A model generated the notes under the pieces. The model was not told where the DNA came from. It did not search any database and saw only the letters and a list, made by a program, of their open reading frames with translations. 35,293 bases of DNA from Anaerovibrio sp. (GTDB lineage Bacteria; Bacillota; Negativicutes; Selenomonadales; Selenomonadaceae), in the NCBI GenBank assembly GCA_017475925.1, contig JAFVER010000022.1, positions 1 to 35,293 on the forward strand, given 5' to 3'. Positions 33,894 to 35,293 of the stretch are shown piece after piece. Positions within the stretch are counted from its first letter, which is position 1. Every line of letters starts with the position of its first letter. A program made the position numbers and the translations under genes.

Positions 33894-34499
33894 TTAATTA
33901 TTTTGATTATTAGCTGACGGATTTTGTGCAGGGCGCTTCGGCAAGCCGTTATACATTATTTTGGTAATACCAGCAGCCCGCTCGGTATTAAACTCAGTAA
34001 GTATCTGGGACACCTGGGACTCATCCATCTTTTGCAGTATTGAGATGACAATATCATCCTCCATACCCTCTAAAATCTTTGCTGCATCCTCAGGCTTCAT
34101 CTCATTGTACAGCCTTGCCAGCTTGGAAATCCGTTTCTTTTCTTCGGCCTGGCGTTCCTTGGTTTGCTTTTCAATTTCCTCCTTGGACAAAACTACATCC
34201 TTGGATTTTTTCTGTGGCTTCTTTTCTTCAACCTTTGGAGGGTTCTTCTTTTCAGCCTCATCTACTGAGGATTCCCCATCAGGCACTGGCCGAACGAACA
34301 TATCCCCAATTATTGGCATATCATATAATCCATATTTCTCATCCATCTCATTGGAGTCAATCAACCGAAAATAAATTCCAAGGCAGAAGCCACCAATAAT
34401 CAGCACCATCAGCAACAGTAATATGCCAAATATCTTAAGTATTTTTTTGAATTTGCCAGGCTTTTTGCCACTTGCGTCATTTTCTTCCAAATCTGCCAT
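33894..34499 (-). CDS. MotE-like membrane protein (MgtE N-domain type), YlxF position
   Basis: About 201 residues. A basic N-terminus and one membrane helix (about residues 22-45) are followed by an extracytoplasmic charged coiled-coil linker (about 75-135), then a C-terminal helical domain with EMKPEDAAKILEGMEDDIVISILQKM-type repeats (about 132-157) as in MotE and FliG-like proteins. MotE chaperones MotC in proteobacteria; B. subtilis has the related ylxF at the same position between fliJ and fliK. ATG at 34499 follows GGGTGGAT at good spacing and is preferred over the upstream start at 34517. Confidence 0.85.
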   Translation of the reverse strand: MADLEENDASGKKPGKFKKILKIFGILLLLMVLIIGGFCLGIYFRLIDSNEMDEKYGLYDMPIIGDMFVRPVPDGESSVDEAEKKNPPKVEEKKPQKKSKDVVLSKEEIEKQTKERQAEEKKRISKLARLYNEMKPEDAAKILEGMEDDIVISILQKMDESQVSQILTEFNTERAAGITKIMYNGLPKRPAQNPSANNQNN

Positions 34500-34520
34500 G
34501 AAATCCACCCTATACAATAA

Positions 34521-35090
34521 TTATCGATAAATGTCCAGTACCTTATTAACATAGTTCTGTGTCTCACGATATGGAGGCACACCATCATAGTCCTTTACTG
34601 CCTGCGGTCCGGCGTTATATGCCGCAACAGCCTTTTTTACATCACCATTGAAGGTATCCAGCATCTGCCTGATGTATTTGGTACCTCCATCAATGTTTTG
34701 TGTTTTATTATAAGGGTCAACCCCCAAAGCAGCCGCTGTATCCGGCATAAGCTGCATAACGCCTATAGCCCCACTGGGCGATACTGCCGACTGGTTACCA
34801 CCGGACTCAGCCTGAGCAATGGCTGATACAAGTCTTGGATCTACGTTATACCGTGCAGCAGCACTGCTGATAATGCTATTAGTATCACCGCTAAAGCTTA
34901 AAGGTGCCACTGTATTACCGGAAAAATCCACAGTGGGATTATTTCTGCCTTCAGCAGCCTTTAATTCATCAGCAAAGGTTTTACCAGCAGCCTTTGCATT
35001 GGCATTATATGCCGGTCTGTTCATACCAAACCGCTGATTTAATTCATCTATTCGCTGTATGACGCTTTCCAAGCCTTCAATACGCATCAT
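34521..35090 (-). CDS. Soluble-lytic-transglycosylase domain protein of the flagellar operon
   Basis: About 189 residues. An N-terminal segment with MRIEGLESVIQRIDELNQRF is followed by a lytic transglycosylase domain: catalytic E95 in IAQAESGGNQ, then GAIGVMQLMPDTA, NIDGGTKYIRQML and AVAAYNAGPQAV. It cleaves peptidoglycan glycan strands. No signal peptide is present, suggesting export through the flagellar apparatus or another non-Sec route, so it may open the wall for the rod, as the FlgJ muramidase domain does elsewhere. The start is one of three clustered ATGs (35096, 35090, 35087); GGTGGTGA favours 35090. Confidence 0.9.
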   Translation of the reverse strand: MMRIEGLESVIQRIDELNQRFGMNRPAYNANAKAAGKTFADELKAAEGRNNPTVDFSGNTVAPLSFSGDTNSIISSAAARYNVDPRLVSAIAQAESGGNQSAVSPSGAIGVMQLMPDTAAALGVDPYNKTQNIDGGTKYIRQMLDTFNGDVKKAVAAYNAGPQAVKDYDGVPPYRETQNYVNKVLDIYR

Positions 35091-35135
35091 AATCATTCAC
35101 CACCAGATTATTGTCCCACACTGATTGCATCAGTG

Positions 35136-35293
35136 CTATCCCATGTTTCTAAAATAAAGCTGCCCACCGATTTCATCAAGAAGCTTTTGTTCTTCAAAAA
35201 AGACCTCTGCCATATATTGCTGAAACCGTTTTTCCTTGAGCTGCTCAATGCTTTTCAGCTTATTCATTATCTTGACCAGCTCATGCATTCGCC
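35136..35293 (-). CDS. fliJ: Flagellar export chaperone FliJ, C-terminal part
   Basis: The last 51 codons are visible, running off the right edge, ending with TAG at 35136. The residues are highly charged and helical (MNKLKSIEQLKEKRF, EVFFEEQKLLDEIG), as in the coiled-coil FliJ C-terminus. Order fliJ, transglycosylase, motE-like, fliK agrees. FliJ links the FliI ATPase to FlhA. The short fragment alone is only suggestive; context raises the confidence. Confidence 0.8.
   Translation of the reverse strand, partial: RMHELVKIMNKLKSIEQLKEKRFQQYMAEVFFEEQKLLDEIGGQLYFRNMG

Overview
The window is a bacterial chromosome segment whose dominant content is one long flagellar/chemotaxis gene cluster on the minus strand, from a partial fliJ at the right edge (35293) down to a SwrB-like gene at about 7022. 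The gene order closely follows the Bacillus subtilis fla/che operon (fliJ, motE-like, fliK, flgD, flgE, fliL, fliM, fliY, cheY, fliO-P-Q-R, flhB, flhA, flhF, flhG, cheB, cheA, cheW, cheC, cheD, sigD, swrB-like). Added genes are a lytic transglycosylase, a TIGR02530-type gene, flbD, a PilZ gene, an acidic membrane protein, fapA and one small unknown. FliY (a CheC-FliN fusion), CheC, CheD and FlbD point to a Firmicutes-type flagellum. Moderate GC, frequent TTG starts and G/C-rich palindromic intergenic repeats make a Negativicutes (Selenomonadales-like) anaerobe my best guess; that taxon is inference.

Layout from left to right. Positions 1-4592 hold minus-strand housekeeping genes: transketolase, RidA, an AroH-type chorismate mutase and a SEC-C-tagged methionine aminopeptidase. 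aroH is bracketed by two directly oriented copies of a palindromic repeat, one of which carries six tandem 50-bp units. Positions 4730-6088 hold a plus-strand pair (membrane-anchored polysaccharide deacetylase and a small membrane protein) with a good sigma-A promoter, ending at an 18-bp-stem bidirectional terminator. A minus-strand coiled-coil membrane protein and tRNA-Ala(UGC) with a consensus promoter and terminator follow. The flagellar/chemotaxis cluster then fills 7022-35293.

The cluster encodes the export gate (FliO/P/Q/R, FlhA, FlhB), hook and hook-length functions (FlgD, FlgE, FliK), the switch (FliM, FliY), placement and number control (FlhF, FlhG), a c-di-GMP brake (PilZ), the chemotaxis core (CheA, CheW, CheB, CheY) with the CheC/CheD adaptation branch, and the late flagellar sigma factor. 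Internal promoter candidates lie upstream of cheY and fliL.

The main surprises are: (i) an in-frame TGA exactly at the Walker-A glycine of flhF; (ii) a 336-bp gap between flhG and the PilZ gene with two strong nested hairpins whose non-Watson-Crick positions become G-U pairs only as minus-strand RNA; (iii) the expanded 50-bp repeat array beside aroH; (iv) a pair of operator-like 22-bp dyads bracketing a hairpin between flbD and fliL. I did not find a clearly new multi-gene system; the candidates for undescribed biology are these structured intergenic elements and a few unknown small proteins of the operon.
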